Origin: Allobosea sp. BK604
GTDB taxonomy: Bacteria > Pseudomonadota > Alphaproteobacteria > Rhizobiales > Beijerinckiaceae
Direction: 5' to 3'
Assembly: GCF_004341515.1 (NCBI RefSeq)
Contig: NZ_SLZF01000001.1
Location: 744,001 to 808,000, forward strand
DNA: 64,000 nt
Positions 53,832 through 63,086 of the stretch are shown one piece after another; within the stretch, counting starts at the first letter, position 1; every line of letters starts with the position of its first letter. The notes under the pieces were generated by a model. The model made no database searches and was not told where the DNA came from. It saw only the letters and a list, made by a program, of their open reading frames with translations. The position numbers and the translations under genes are program-made.

Positions 53832-53980
53832 CGGAGGCGCCGACCGTATCCCTCCCGCCACACCAACGGTGGAAATACAGTCGCACCTCGCAAGCGACTG
53901 ATGAAATTGGTCCGGGATTTGCTAGGATTGCTGCGCCGAGCTGGGGGAAAGCAGCATCGTAGCAATGAAGGGCTGAACGA

Positions 53981-54232
53981 ATGGATGCCTTCACCATGGT
54001 TGTCCTGGCTTGCGTGTCAGGACAGCCCACCTGCACCACGACCAGGGTCAACGAGACTTCTTTCACCACATTCGAGGCCTGCGAGGAGCGGATCGACGAC
54101 GTCACCCGCAAGATGACGAAGCAGCTCGGTCAGCAGCTCGAGCTCAAGGGCCGCGAGGTGACCTACGACGTCTCCTGCATGAACCGCCAGCAGCTGCGCG
54201 AGAAATTCGGCATCGTCGACGCCGCGATCTGA
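53981..54232 (+). CDS. Small hypothetical protein with three cysteines
   Basis: A protein of 83 residues that I cannot name. It begins MDAFTMVVLACVSGQPTCTT, with a short hydrophobic start, and ends NRQQLREKFGIVDAAI. The cysteines at about 11, 18 and 34 and a further one near 69 suggest disulfides if exported, though the hydrophobic stretch is short for a signal peptide. Similar short proteins of unknown function occur in Bradyrhizobium and relatives. Codon use fits the region. The 149 bases before it, after the DUF1236 remnant, hold no recognised feature. Confidence 0.62.
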   Translation: MDAFTMVVLACVSGQPTCTTTRVNETSFTTFEACEERIDDVTRKMTKQLGQQLELKGREVTYDVSCMNRQQLREKFGIVDAAI

Positions 54233-54456
54233 CGGTGGTGGCCGGCGCGTCCGGCCCGCTCATCATCTCGCAGTTTGATATCTCCCATTCACGTCTCGCG
54301 ATGTCCCGCGCCGGTCCGCCGCGCTATACAGGTCGCGAGCGATCCGACGCGCGTGCCGCGCAGGGCGCTGCCCGTTCGCGGCGGCAAGGTCGTCGATTGC
54401 TCTCATCGCTTTAAGAAGCGCACGCGGATCTGCGTGCCAGTGGAGGAGAGATTGAG

Positions 54457-55569
54457 ATGAGCGCGTTGAAATTCCCCGTCGGCGCCGCGCTTGCTGCCGC
54501 CCTGCTCGTCTCGGCGACGGCTGCGCGCGCCGATATCGTGATCGGCCTCGTCGCGCCGCTGACCGGCTCGATCGCAGCCTATGGCGACCAGGTGCGCAAC
54601 GGAGCCGAAGCGGCCGTCGACACAATCAACAAGAAGGGCGGCATCCTCGGCCAGAAGGTCGTGCTGAAGCTCGCCGACGATGCCGGCGATCCCAAGCAGG
54701 GCGTCTCAGCCGCCAATCTCCTGGTCGGCGAGAAGGTGCGTTTCGTCGTCGGTCCGGTCACCTCGGGCGTCGCCATGCCGGTCTCCGACGTCTTCGCCGA
54801 GAACGGCGTGCTGATGGTGACGCCGACTGCGACCACGCCGGCGCTGACCACCCGCGGCCTGCCCAGCGTCCTGCGCACCTGCGGGCGCGACGACCAGCAG
54901 GCCGAGGTCGCCGCCAACTATGTCCTGAAGAACCTGAAGGACAAGCGCATCGCCATCATCCACGACAAGGGCACCTACGGCAAAGGCCTCGCCGACGCCT
55001 TCAAGAAGGGCATCAATGCCGGCGGCCTGAACGAGGTGCTCTACCTGACGCTGACGCCCGGCGAGAAGGACCTCTCGGCCATCACCACAAGGCTCAAGTC
55101 CGGCAATGTCGACCTGATCTATTTCGGCGGCTACCACCCCGAGGGCGGTCTCCTCTCCCGGCAACTGCGTGACGCCGGCGTCAAGGCCGCGATCATCGGC
55201 GGCGAGGGCCTGTCCAATACCGAGTTCTGGGCGATCGGCGGCGACACCGCAGCCGGCACCTTGTTCACCAACGCGACCGACGCGCTGAAGAATCCCGACT
55301 CGGCCGAGGCCGTCGCAGTGCTGAAGGAAAAGGGCATCCCGCCGGAAGCCTTCACGCTCAACGCCTATGCCGCCGTCGAGGTGCTCAAGGCCGGCATCGA
55401 GAAAGCTGGCAAGGCCGACAGCGCGACCGCGGTCGGCACGGCGCTGAAATCCGGCATGCAGGTCACGACGGCGATCGGCAAGCTGTCCTACGACAAGAAT
55501 GGCGATCTCGCCTCTCCGGCCTTCGCCATGTTCAAATGGGACAACGGCAAGATCGTCTCGGTCGACTGA
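54457..55569 (+). CDS. Branched-chain amino acid type ABC binding protein (LivK-like)
   Basis: A periplasmic binding protein of 370 residues. The signal peptide covers about 25 residues (ending TAARA before [10 protein letters not shown]). The Leu/Ile/Val-binding core is clear: [60 protein letters not shown] and [26 protein letters not shown] precedes the ATG at 54457. No Liv permease or ATPase genes are adjacent, so it is an orphan component. The 224-base gap before it contains no gene. Confidence 0.9.
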   Translation: MSALKFPVGAALAAALLVSATAARADIVIGLVAPLTGSIAAYGDQVRNGAEAAVDTINKKGGILGQKVVLKLADDAGDPKQGVSAANLLVGEKVRFVVGPVTSGVAMPVSDVFAENGVLMVTPTATTPALTTRGLPSVLRTCGRDDQQAEVAANYVLKNLKDKRIAIIHDKGTYGKGLADAFKKGINAGGLNEVLYLTLTPGEKDLSAITTRLKSGNVDLIYFGGYHPEGGLLSRQLRDAGVKAAIIGGEGLSNTEFWAIGGDTAAGTLFTNATDALKNPDSAEAVAVLKEKGIPPEAFTLNAYAAVEVLKAGIEKAGKADSATAVGTALKSGMQVTTAIGKLSYDKNGDLASPAFAMFKWDNGKIVSVD

Positions 55570-55582
55570 ACACGGCTTCGGT

Positions 55583-55609
55583 GCGAGGGGCGCGTAACCC
55601 GCCCCTCGC
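55583..55609. terminator. Hairpin between LivK-like and M20 genes
   Basis: GCGAGGGGCG (55583-55592) and CGCCCCTCGC (55600-55609) form a perfect ten-pair stem with a seven-base loop, 13 bases after the stop codon. The genes converge here, so it can end transcription from both sides. The uridine run is poor. Confidence 0.68.
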
Positions 55610-55653
55610 GCCAAAGCGAAGTCACTCCAGGCTGCCGGCGAATCTCCAGTCCT

Positions 55654-56802
55654 TCAGTCCGCCAGCCGCTCGCGCACGATCGCCGCGTGGAAGCCCATTC
55701 CATGCGGCAGTGCCGCGTCGTTGAAGTCGAAATGCGGATTATGCAGCGGCATCGATCCCTCGCCATTGCCGATATAGACGAAGCAGCCCGGGACATGATC
55801 GAGGAAGCGGGCGAAATCCTCTGACGCCGTCACCGGCTCCCGCGCGGCCCGGATCGCCTCGACCGGAAACACTTTGGCTGCGGCCGCAAGCGCATGGCGC
55901 GTCAGTTCGGCATCGTTCACCAGGGGCACGAATTCGCGCGTATAGGTCACCTCGACCGCGCATCGATAGGTCAGCGCCACGCCTTCGGCGATGAGCCGCA
56001 TCTGCTGCTCGATCTCGGCGCTCACCTCGGCCTTGAAGCTCCGGCAATCGCCCAGCACCCGCGCGGTGCCCGGAAGGGCATTGCGCGTGCCGTCGGTGAG
56101 AAGCTCCGTCACCGAGACCACCGCGATATCGGTCGGCGCGATCCTGCGCGCCACGATCGTCTGCAGGTCCATCACCAGCGCACAGGCCGCGACCAATGTC
56201 TCGCGCGTCGCCTGCGGCCGGGCCGCGTGGCCGCCGAGTCCTTTGAGCACGATCTCGAAATTGTCCTCGGCCGACATGAACGGGCCCGGCGCGGTCTCGA
56301 AATGCCCGAGCGGCACGCCCGGCATATTGTGCAGCCCGTAGATCTCATCGAACGGGAAGCGGCTCATCAGCCCATCGTCGAGCATGGCGAGCGCGCCCCT
56401 GCCCCATTCCTCGGCGGGCTGGAACAGGAAACGCACGGTGCCGTCGAAACCGCCCTCCTCGGCGAGCAGCTTCGCCGCGCCAAGCAGCATCGCGGTGTGG
56501 CCGTCATGGCCGCAGGCATGCATCACGCCGGGATTGCGCGAGCGATAGGGCAGCTCGCCTTGCTCGGGGATGCGCAGCGCGTCCATGTCGGCGCGCAGGG
56601 CGATCGCCCGGTTGCCCGTGCCGCGCTTCAGCGTGCCGACCACGCCGGTGCCGCCGACGCCCTCGGCCACCTCCAGCCCGAACTCGCGCAGCCTGGCGGC
56701 GACGAAGGCGGCCGTCCCCTTCTCCTCGAAACCGAACTCAGGATTGGCATGAAGATGATGCCGCCAGCTGCGCATCTCCTCGTGCAGGGCTGTCAGGTCC
56801 AT
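55654..56802 (-). CDS. M20 family amidohydrolase
   Basis: A zinc-type peptidase/amidohydrolase of 382 residues like hippurate hydrolase. The N-terminus RSWRHHLHANPEFGFEEKGT, the metal motif MHACGHDGHTAMLLGAAKLL, FLFQPAEEWGRGALAMLDDG and the dimerisation segment KGLGGHAARPQATRETL are visible, and SEDFARFLDHVPGCF contains the C-terminal ligand region. The ATG at 56802 has GGGGAGAG upstream and is ten bases after the GST stop codon, so it belongs to the operon that starts with the ammonia-lyase-like gene. It probably removes an acyl group from an amino acid derivative. Confidence 0.9.
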   Translation of the reverse strand: MDLTALHEEMRSWRHHLHANPEFGFEEKGTAAFVAARLREFGLEVAEGVGGTGVVGTLKRGTGNRAIALRADMDALRIPEQGELPYRSRNPGVMHACGHDGHTAMLLGAAKLLAEEGGFDGTVRFLFQPAEEWGRGALAMLDDGLMSRFPFDEIYGLHNMPGVPLGHFETAPGPFMSAEDNFEIVLKGLGGHAARPQATRETLVAACALVMDLQTIVARRIAPTDIAVVSVTELLTDGTRNALPGTARVLGDCRSFKAEVSAEIEQQMRLIAEGVALTYRCAVEVTYTREFVPLVNDAELTRHALAAAAKVFPVEAIRAAREPVTASEDFARFLDHVPGCFVYIGNGEGSMPLHNPHFDFNDAALPHGMGFHAAIVRERLAD

Positions 56803-56812
56803 TGCTCTCCCC

Positions 56813-57427
56813 TCAATCATGCGTCTGCCCGGCATAGGCCGTCGCCTTCATCGACGGCCGCTCGCAGAATTCGCGGTACCAGCGCGCCAGACGCGGCCGC
56901 CCATCGGCGAAACCCGGCAATCCGCGGAATTCCAGCCAGGCCAGTGCCGTCGCCAGCGCGATCTGGCCGATATCGAGCGGCCCCTCGAACTCGGCCTCGC
57001 GCTCGATGAAATCATAGCCTTCGATCAGCTTGGCCTTCTGGCCCTCGGCCAGCGGCGGATAGCGCAGCGGCTCCGGCCGGCGCTCGGTCTCCCAGCGCAG
57101 CGCGATCCCGGCATCGCACAGCCCCTGCGCCAGAGCCTGCAGGCGCAAGGCCGACCAGCGGGGATGGCCGCTCTCGGGGATAAGGCGCCTCGAGCCGAGC
57201 CCACCGAGATAATCGCAGATCACGCTGGATTCGATCAGAGCGAAACCATCGGACAGCACCAGCACCGGCACCTTGCCAAGTGGATTGAGCGCGAAGACCG
57301 CGTCGTTGCGCCTGGTCGGGCTGGTCTCGTGATGGATGACGCGCAACTGCCCGGCGAGCCCGGCCTCATGCGCGAAGACCAGCACCTTGCGGGCATAGGG
57401 CGAATGGCTCTGGTAGATCAGGTCCAT
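56813..57427 (-). CDS. Glutathione S-transferase
   Basis: A protein of 204 residues. The thioredoxin-fold half begins DLIYQSHSPYARKVLVFAHE, with the SPYxRK motif of the beta-type or GstB-like families, then NPLGKVPVLVLSDGFALIES with the cis-proline and glutathione-binding residues. The helical half has IGQIALATALAWLEFRGLPG. The start codon overlaps the stop codon of the preceding gene by one base (TAATG), a sign of translational coupling. Its part in the operon is not known. Confidence 0.88.
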   Translation of the reverse strand: MDLIYQSHSPYARKVLVFAHEAGLAGQLRVIHHETSPTRRNDAVFALNPLGKVPVLVLSDGFALIESSVICDYLGGLGSRRLIPESGHPRWSALRLQALAQGLCDAGIALRWETERRPEPLRYPPLAEGQKAKLIEGYDFIEREAEFEGPLDIGQIALATALAWLEFRGLPGFADGRPRLARWYREFCERPSMKATAYAGQTHD

Positions 57428-58494
57428 TACAGCGCGTCGTCCAGCGCCATCTCGCTGATGATCGTGAGGACGCGGCTCTCAGGCGAAAGCGCAAGGCGTG
57501 CCCGCAAGCCCGGCGAGCGCGCCGCCGCCATCAGCCCGGCGAGGCCGGTCGCGCCCGAGGTCGTGGTGGCCGGGCCGCCGGCGGCCGCAAGCCCTGCCGC
57601 CGCCTCGTTGAGCGCGGCCTCGGAGACGTCGACCGCCTCCGCCCCGATCGCCTGAAGTTGACGCAGGGCCGGCGCACTCGCCTCGCCGCAGGCCAGCATG
57701 CCGGCCGAGGTGTCGAGCGTCCCCGCGATCCGGACGACAGCGCCCTCGGCCAGGGCCGCCGCGACGCAAGCCGCTGCGGCGGGCTCGACCACCACGATCT
57801 TCGCTGGCGCCGCCAGCCAGCCCGAGAGCCCGGCGGCCATGGCTGCTGCAAGGCCGCCAACGCCCGCCTGAACGAAGAGGTGCGTCGGTCGCGACGAACC
57901 ACCGGCCCCGACCTGTCGCCGGATTTCCGCTGCCATCACGCCATAGCCCGCGACGATATCCGCCACCGGCCGGTCGTCCGGATCGGCCGAGGTATCCGCC
58001 ACCAGAAGGCCCTCGCCGGCCCTTGCCGCAGCAGCCGCACGATCGACCGCATCGTCATAAGTGCCCTCGACCCAGACGATCTCCGCGCCTTGCGCCTCGA
58101 TGCGCCGGACCCGCGCCTTGGGCACGCCGGGATAGAGATAGATCCGCGCCGGCCCACCGGCGAATTTCGCCGCAGCCGCGACGGCGAGGCCGTGATTGCC
58201 GGCACTCGCCGTGATCAGCGCCGGTAATGTCCCGCGTGACCGGGCCGGATCGAGCAAACTCTCGACGCTCCCCCCGATCGCGCGCGACAGAGCCTGCAAG
58301 CCTGCATAGGTGCCGCCGAGTGACTTGAAGCTGCCGAGCGCGCGCTGCGCCTCGTTCTTGGCCAGCACCTGGGCCACACCGAGTTCGGCCGCGAGCCTTG
58401 GCAGGTCGAGGAGAGGCGTCTGCGCGTATTGCGGCGAGAGGCCTTGCAGCAGCGCGGCGATCTGGTCGGGAGAATGGTTTGCCTGAATCGTCAT
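57427..58494 (-). CDS. Diaminopropionate ammonia-lyase-like PLP enzyme
   Basis: A fold-type II PLP enzyme of 355 residues. The cofactor lysine is Lys57 in NEAQRALGSFKSLGGTY, the LITASAGNHGLAVAAAAKFA loop binds the substrate, and LFVQAGVGGLAAAMAAGLSG holds the phosphate-binding glycines. This pattern is that of diaminopropionate ammonia-lyase and threonine dehydratase relatives. At 355 residues it is shorter than DpaL proteins (about 400). The start at 58494 begins MTIQANHSPDQ; the frame to 58935 beyond it is antisense to the regulator gene. It is the first gene of an operon with GST and M20 genes. The true amino acid substrate is open. Confidence 0.83.
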   Translation of the reverse strand: MTIQANHSPDQIAALLQGLSPQYAQTPLLDLPRLAAELGVAQVLAKNEAQRALGSFKSLGGTYAGLQALSRAIGGSVESLLDPARSRGTLPALITASAGNHGLAVAAAAKFAGGPARIYLYPGVPKARVRRIEAQGAEIVWVEGTYDDAVDRAAAAARAGEGLLVADTSADPDDRPVADIVAGYGVMAAEIRRQVGAGGSSRPTHLFVQAGVGGLAAAMAAGLSGWLAAPAKIVVVEPAAAACVAAALAEGAVVRIAGTLDTSAGMLACGEASAPALRQLQAIGAEAVDVSEAALNEAAAGLAAAGGPATTTSGATGLAGLMAAARSPGLRARLALSPESRVLTIISEMALDDAL

Positions 58495-58579
58495 GGGGCA
58501 AAGCCTGCCTAAAATCGCACGCCCGTTGGCGCCGAATTTAATCGCGCAGACGCCTGTTTCCGTCATAGCATCGTCAGCC

Positions 58580-59068
58580 ATGACGAAAACCGCTGCACTC
58601 GATCGTTTCGACCATGCCTTGCTCGTCCTGGTCCAGCAGGACAACCAGATGCCGGCCCGGCTTCTGGCCGAGCAGATCGGCCTCTCCGAGAGCGCCGTGC
58701 TGCGCCGCTTGCGCCGGCTGCGCGCCGAGGGCGTCATCGTCGCCGACCGGGCGATGGTGCGCCCCGCTGCGCTTGGCCTGCCGCTGACCTTGCATGTGCT
58801 GGTCTCGCTCGAGCGCGAGAGCGCCGTCGCGCTCGACGCCTTCATCCGCAAGACGCGTGCTCGTCCGGAGGTCCGGCAAGCCTGGTACGTCACCGGCGAG
58901 GCCGATTTCGTGCTGCTGCTGCAACTGCCGGACATGGAGGCCTATGACCGCTTCGCCCGCCAGGTCTTCCATGACGATCCGAACGTGAAGGCCTTCCGCA
59001 CCATCGTGGCAATGCGCGAGATCGTCGGTCCCGCCGATGCGCGCCCGCTGATGGCCATGCGCGAGTGA
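58580..59068 (+). CDS. Lrp/AsnC family regulator
   Basis: A regulator of 162 residues with an N-terminal helix-turn-helix (LDRFDHALLVLVQQDNQMPA and IGLSESAVLRRLRRLRAEGV) and an AsnC RAM domain (LHVLVSLERESAVALDAFIR, then YVTGEADFVLLLQLPDMEAY). It is divergent from the ammonia-lyase-like gene across 85 bases. It probably responds to the amino acid that this enzyme degrades. The start at 58580 fits the family; 58493 would overlap the divergent gene. Confidence 0.88.
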   Translation: MTKTAALDRFDHALLVLVQQDNQMPARLLAEQIGLSESAVLRRLRRLRAEGVIVADRAMVRPAALGLPLTLHVLVSLERESAVALDAFIRKTRARPEVRQAWYVTGEADFVLLLQLPDMEAYDRFARQVFHDDPNVKAFRTIVAMREIVGPADARPLMAMRE

Positions 59069-59078
59069 CGTGCCGCCC

Positions 59079-59179
59079 CGTCATGCTCGCCCTTGTGGCG
59101 AGCATCCACGCCTTGCCGCGTTGCGACTTGCCATGGCGCAGCGCAGACGTGGGTGGTCGGGACCGGCCCGACCATGACG
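59079..59179. repeat. Dispersed repeat family B, full copy
   Basis: It starts CGTCATGCTCGCCCTTGTGG and ends GACCGGCCCGACCATGACG, with GCGAGCATCCACGCCTTGCC inside. It begins ten bases after the stop codon of the AsnC-type regulator and precedes lysS, and may act as the regulator's transcription end. Confidence 0.8.
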
Positions 59180-59301
59180 ATGGAGCCTGGACGGCCCCAC
59201 CGCAATCCTGCCGCATCCCTCGCGAACATTGACGTGGGCCGCATTGATCTGCGAAAGCCCCTTTTCCCTAATCTGGGGAAAATCCGAGGACCTGTAGCCA
59301 A

Positions 59302-61011
59302 ATGCCCGTTTTCGATCCCGCGCTCGTGGACGCCGCCCAGCGTTCGGCCGCCTGGCCGTTCGAGGAAGCACGCAAGCTCGTGGCCCGGATCGAGAAATCG
59401 GGCAAGAAGGAAATCCTGTTCGAGACCGGCTATGGCCCGTCGGGCCTGCCGCATATCGGCACCTTCGGCGAGGTCGCCCGCACCTCGATGGTCCGCCATG
59501 CCTTCCGCGTGCTGACCGGCGACACGATCCCGACCCGCCTGATCGCCTTCTCCGATGATCTCGACGGGCTGCGCAAGGTGCCGGACAACGTCCCGAACAA
59601 GGAGCTTTTGGCGAAGCATCTTGGCCAGCCGCTGACCGAGGTGCCGGACCCGTTCGGCACCCATGACTCGTTCGGCCGCCACAACAACGCCCGGCTGCGC
59701 GCCTTCCTCGACCAGTTCGGCTTCGACTATGAGTTCAAGTCCTCGACCGACAGCTACCGCGCCGGCGAGTTCGACGCGACCTTGCTCAAGATCCTCACCC
59801 GCTACGATGCGGTGATGAAGATCATGCTGCCGACGCTGCGCGAGGAGCGGGCCGCGACCTATTCCCCCTTCCTGCCGATCCACCCGAAGACCCGCATCGT
59901 CATGCAGGTGCCGATCGACGAGCTCGACGTCGAGAAGGGCACGATCACCTGGAGCGATCCCGAGACCGGCGAGCGCTTCGAGACGCCGGTCACCGGCGGC
60001 AACGTCAAGCTGCAATGGAAGCCGGACTGGGCGATGCGCTGGGTCGCGCTCGGTATCGATTACGAGATGGCCGGCAAGGACCTGATCGACTCGGTCAAGG
60101 TCTCCTCCGCGATCGCGCGCGCGCTCGACGCCCAGCCGCCGGAAGGCTTCAACTACGAACTCTTCCTGGACGAACAGGGCCAGAAGATCTCGAAGTCGAA
60201 GGGCAATGGCCTCACCATCGAGGAATGGCTCGATTACGGCCCGCCGGAAAGCCTGGCGCTCTACATGTTCCAGCGCCCGCGCGAGGCCAAGAAGCTGCAT
60301 TTCGACGTCATTCCGCGCGCCATCGACGAATACCTGCAATTCCTCGGCGGCTATGAGCGCCAGGACTGGAAGAACCGTCTCGGCAACCCGGTCTGGCACA
60401 TCCACAATGGCGAGCCGCCGGCCCCGGAGGTCATCGCCACGGGCGAAGGCGAGAACGCGGCCAAGACGCAGGTCACCTTCGGGCTGCTGATGAACCTGGT
60501 CGCCGTCGCGAATTCGGAAGACAAGGGCGTGCTCTGGGGCTTCCTGCAGCGCTATGCGCCCGGCATCTCGCCCGCGACCCATCCGCGGCTCGATGCGCTG
60601 GTCGGCTATGCCATCGCCTATTTCCGCGACTTCGTGAAGCCGGCGAAGAATTACCGCGCACCCGACGAGACCGAACGGGCCGCCTTCACCGCGCTCGACG
60701 CGGCGCTGGCAGCGCTGCCCGCCGAGGTCACGCCGGAGCTGGTGCAGGACACGGCGCTCGACGTCGCCCGCGCCATTCCGCGCTACCAGAACCTCGCCGC
60801 CAAGGGCGCGACGCCCGAGCGCCCCGGCGTCAGCGGCGATTGGTGGAAGGCGATCTACCAGGTCATGTTCGGCGAGGATCAGGGCCCGCGCTTCGGCTCC
60901 TTCGCCGCAATCTACGGCATCGCCAATACGCGCAAGCTGATCGCCAAGGCGCTCGACGGCGAGCTGATCCGCGAGCACGAGGCCTTCCTCCGGGCGCGCG
61001 AGGCGGCGTGA
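59302..61011 (+). CDS. lysS: Lysyl-tRNA synthetase, class I
   Basis: An aminoacyl-tRNA synthetase of 569 residues that charges tRNA-Lys. The class I signatures are [20 protein letters not shown] (HIGH-like) and [13 protein letters not shown] (KMSKS-like), around residues 51 and 290. LysRS of class I is mainly archaeal but is established in many alphaproteobacteria, where it replaces the class II enzyme. The length and domain order are normal. AGGACC lies before the ATG at 59302. A nitroreductase gene follows 16 bases later. Confidence 0.95.
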   Translation: MPVFDPALVDAAQRSAAWPFEEARKLVARIEKSGKKEILFETGYGPSGLPHIGTFGEVARTSMVRHAFRVLTGDTIPTRLIAFSDDLDGLRKVPDNVPNKELLAKHLGQPLTEVPDPFGTHDSFGRHNNARLRAFLDQFGFDYEFKSSTDSYRAGEFDATLLKILTRYDAVMKIMLPTLREERAATYSPFLPIHPKTRIVMQVPIDELDVEKGTITWSDPETGERFETPVTGGNVKLQWKPDWAMRWVALGIDYEMAGKDLIDSVKVSSAIARALDAQPPEGFNYELFLDEQGQKISKSKGNGLTIEEWLDYGPPESLALYMFQRPREAKKLHFDVIPRAIDEYLQFLGGYERQDWKNRLGNPVWHIHNGEPPAPEVIATGEGENAAKTQVTFGLLMNLVAVANSEDKGVLWGFLQRYAPGISPATHPRLDALVGYAIAYFRDFVKPAKNYRAPDETERAAFTALDAALAALPAEVTPELVQDTALDVARAIPRYQNLAAKGATPERPGVSGDWWKAIYQVMFGEDQGPRFGSFAAIYGIANTRKLIAKALDGELIREHEAFLRAREAA

Positions 61012-61027
61012 GCCGGGGCGGCTGAGG

Positions 61028-61720
61028 ATGGAAGCAACGACGCCCTCAGCGGCTGCAGTCGAGCAGGCCATCCGCAGCCGGCGCGCCATCCGCGCCTTCC
61101 TGCCCGATCCCGTCGACCCGGATCTCGTCTCACGCCTGCTCGATCTTGCTGCGCAGGCGCCAAGCGGCACCAATATGCAGCCCTGGAAGGTGCGCGTCCT
61201 CGGCCCGCACAGCCGCGAGCGGCTCGAGACTGCGCTGCTCGCGGCGCTCGACGATCCGGAGTTCAAGCCGGAAGAAGAATACCGCTACTATCCCAAGAGC
61301 TTCGCCGAGCCCTATCTCTCGCGCCGCCGCAAGGTCGGCTGGGATCTCTACGGCCTGATCGGCGTGGCCAGGGGAGATCGCGAGGGCGCCAGGCGCCATG
61401 TCGCCTATAACCTGCGCTTCTTCGGCGCGCCGGTCGCGCTGATGGTGACGATCGACCGCTCGCTCGAGATCGGCTCCTGGCTCGACCTCGGCATGTTCAC
61501 CCAGAACCTGCTGATCGCGGCCCAGGGCCACGGACTCGACAGCTGTCCGCAGGCGATCTTCGCCCAGTTCCATCCGGTCGTGCGCAGCGAGCTCGCGATC
61601 CCCGAGGAGGAGATCGTCGTCTGCGGCATCGCGCTCGGCCATGCCGACTGGAACGCCCCGGCGAACCGGCTCGTGCCGGAGCGCGAGCCGGTGGAGAGCT
61701 TCACGACCTGGCTGGACTAG
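61028..61720 (+). CDS. Nitroreductase family protein
   Basis: An FMN-dependent oxidoreductase of 230 residues. AIRSRRAIRAFLPDPVDPDL and LDLAAQAPSGTNMQPWKVRV are the FMN-phosphate-binding motifs at the N-terminus. LDLGMFTQNLLIAAQGHGLD and VVCGIALGHAD complete the fold. The substrate is unknown. The stop codon TAG (61718-61720) is part of the CTAG end of a family-D repeat, so the final codon or codons may have been fixed by that insertion. Confidence 0.88.
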   Translation: MEATTPSAAAVEQAIRSRRAIRAFLPDPVDPDLVSRLLDLAAQAPSGTNMQPWKVRVLGPHSRERLETALLAALDDPEFKPEEEYRYYPKSFAEPYLSRRRKVGWDLYGLIGVARGDREGARRHVAYNLRFFGAPVALMVTIDRSLEIGSWLDLGMFTQNLLIAAQGHGLDSCPQAIFAQFHPVVRSELAIPEEEIVVCGIALGHADWNAPANRLVPEREPVESFTTWLD

Positions 61721-61820
61721 CAAATCGGCCCGAAAAGTGGATTGCGGTTTTCGGAAAAGCCGATGCGAAAACGAGAAGCTGGATCATCGGAACGGATACG
61801 AAATCCGGTCCGATGATCCA
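61717..61820 (-). repeat. Family-D short element, second copy
   Basis: Starting CTAG at 61717 and reading CGGCCCGAAAAGTGGATTGC, then GAAAAGCCGATGCGAAAACG and GGATCATCGGAACGGAT to CCGATGATCC, it matches the opposite strand of 6320-6425. It overlaps the nitroreductase stop codon and ends within a few bases of the stop codon of the DUF808 gene, filling the space between these convergent genes. Confidence 0.75.
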
Positions 61821-61824
61821 AGCG

Positions 61825-62943
61825 TCAGAGCAGCAGCTGGAGCTGCCGCTCGAACTCAAACACCGATAGCGCGGCGCCGAAGCCGAAAGCCGCCGGCGCG
61901 CTCTTCCTGAACAGCTTCACCATCGGCGAGACGCCATAGTGCAACACGAGGATGGTGGCCGCGCCGACCATCAGGCCGACCACGGCCGAGAGCGCCGCCG
62001 AGACCAGCCATTCGACCAGTCCGCTCAGAATGGCGACCCCATGGGCGACGGCAGCAGCCCAGTCATGGATCAGGTGTCCGAGCCAGCCGAAGCCATAGCC
62101 CTCGAAACCGTGGATGATGATGCCGCCGCCAACCCAGAGCATGGCGGCCGTACCGACGCCGCTGAGGAAGGTCAGGAAGACCGGCATGCCGACGACAAGC
62201 CCACGCCCGAGCGGCTTGGTCAGCGGGCTCAGCCAGCGATCGAGCATGCGCGGGTCGGTGCCGAGCGCGGCCAGCGCCTTGCTGCGGCCGAGATAGAAGA
62301 AGGTCGTCATCGGCCGGTTGTTGTTGGCGAGCGCGACGCCGGCATCGTCGGCCTTCACGATCAGCGCGACAATGCCGTAGACGAAGGCGGTCATGCCGAT
62401 ACCGACGATGGCGAGTACGAGCGCCTGCGTCCAGAACGAGGAGGCCGAGACGCTGGCGAGCGTAATCGCCATGATCTCGGCCGAGAGGATGAAGTCGGTC
62501 TTGATCGCACCCGAGACCTTCTCGTTCTCCAGCGCCTTCGGATCAACCGCCGCGCCCGGAGCATCGTCGTCATGATGCGCGTGATGCGGCAGGAAGCGTT
62601 CCAGAACCTTTTCGGCGCCTTCGTAGCACAGATAGACGCCGCCGATCATGAGGAGCGGCGTGATCGCCCAGGGCGCGATCAGGCTCAGGATCAACGCGCC
62701 CGGCAGCAGGAAGAGCAACTTGTTCTTGAGCGAGCCGAGCGCGATCTTGCCGATGATCGGCAATTCACGCTCCGCCGCGAAGCCGACGGCATAGCGCGGT
62801 GTCACCGCCGCATCGTCGATGACGATGCCGGCCGCCTTGGCCCCGGCCTTGGTGGCTTGCGCGGCGGCATCGTCGAGCGACGCCGCCGCCACCTTGGCGA
62901 GGGCCGCAATGTCGTCAAGCAGAGCAAACAGACCGGAACTCAC
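61825..62943 (-). CDS. DUF808 family membrane protein (YedI-like)
   Basis: An inner-membrane protein of 372 residues. SSGLFALLDDIAALAKVAAA, then PRYAVGFAAERELPIIGKIA and GSLKNKLLFLLPGALILSLI, ITPLLMIGGVYLCYEGAEKV and HGFEGYGFGWLGHLIHDWAA are DUF808 signatures. The N-terminal half resembles the integral-membrane YedI and the rest has several helices. The function is unknown. The start is a GTG at 62943 with a strong AGGAGG eight bases upstream; the frame running to 63297 lacks a family N-terminus. Confidence 0.88.
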   Translation of the reverse strand: MSSGLFALLDDIAALAKVAAASLDDAAAQATKAGAKAAGIVIDDAAVTPRYAVGFAAERELPIIGKIALGSLKNKLLFLLPGALILSLIAPWAITPLLMIGGVYLCYEGAEKVLERFLPHHAHHDDDAPGAAVDPKALENEKVSGAIKTDFILSAEIMAITLASVSASSFWTQALVLAIVGIGMTAFVYGIVALIVKADDAGVALANNNRPMTTFFYLGRSKALAALGTDPRMLDRWLSPLTKPLGRGLVVGMPVFLTFLSGVGTAAMLWVGGGIIIHGFEGYGFGWLGHLIHDWAAAVAHGVAILSGLVEWLVSAALSAVVGLMVGAATILVLHYGVSPMVKLFRKSAPAAFGFGAALSVFEFERQLQLLL

Positions 62944-63086
62944 GAACTCGCCTCCTGACTGGATCGGGTCGCTACAGAAAAGCGAGTGCACGTTGCCAGC
63001 AGATGACAAGCAAAGCCAGCCGCACACTTCGCCGCAACAAGGCGCACAAGGCCTCTCTACGGCGCCAAGTAGCGCGGGGCCGGAAA

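Noticed and set aside
53641..53901. The 86-residue plus-strand frame as a functional gene.
   Set aside because: Its second half after VVLVEP matches nothing, while the correct DUF1236 ending lies in the next frame; it is better explained as a frameshifted remnant.
58942..61266. A 774-residue minus-strand frame across lysS.
   Set aside because: It is the antisense shadow of the class I lysyl-tRNA synthetase gene; its composition is typical of GC-rich shadow frames.
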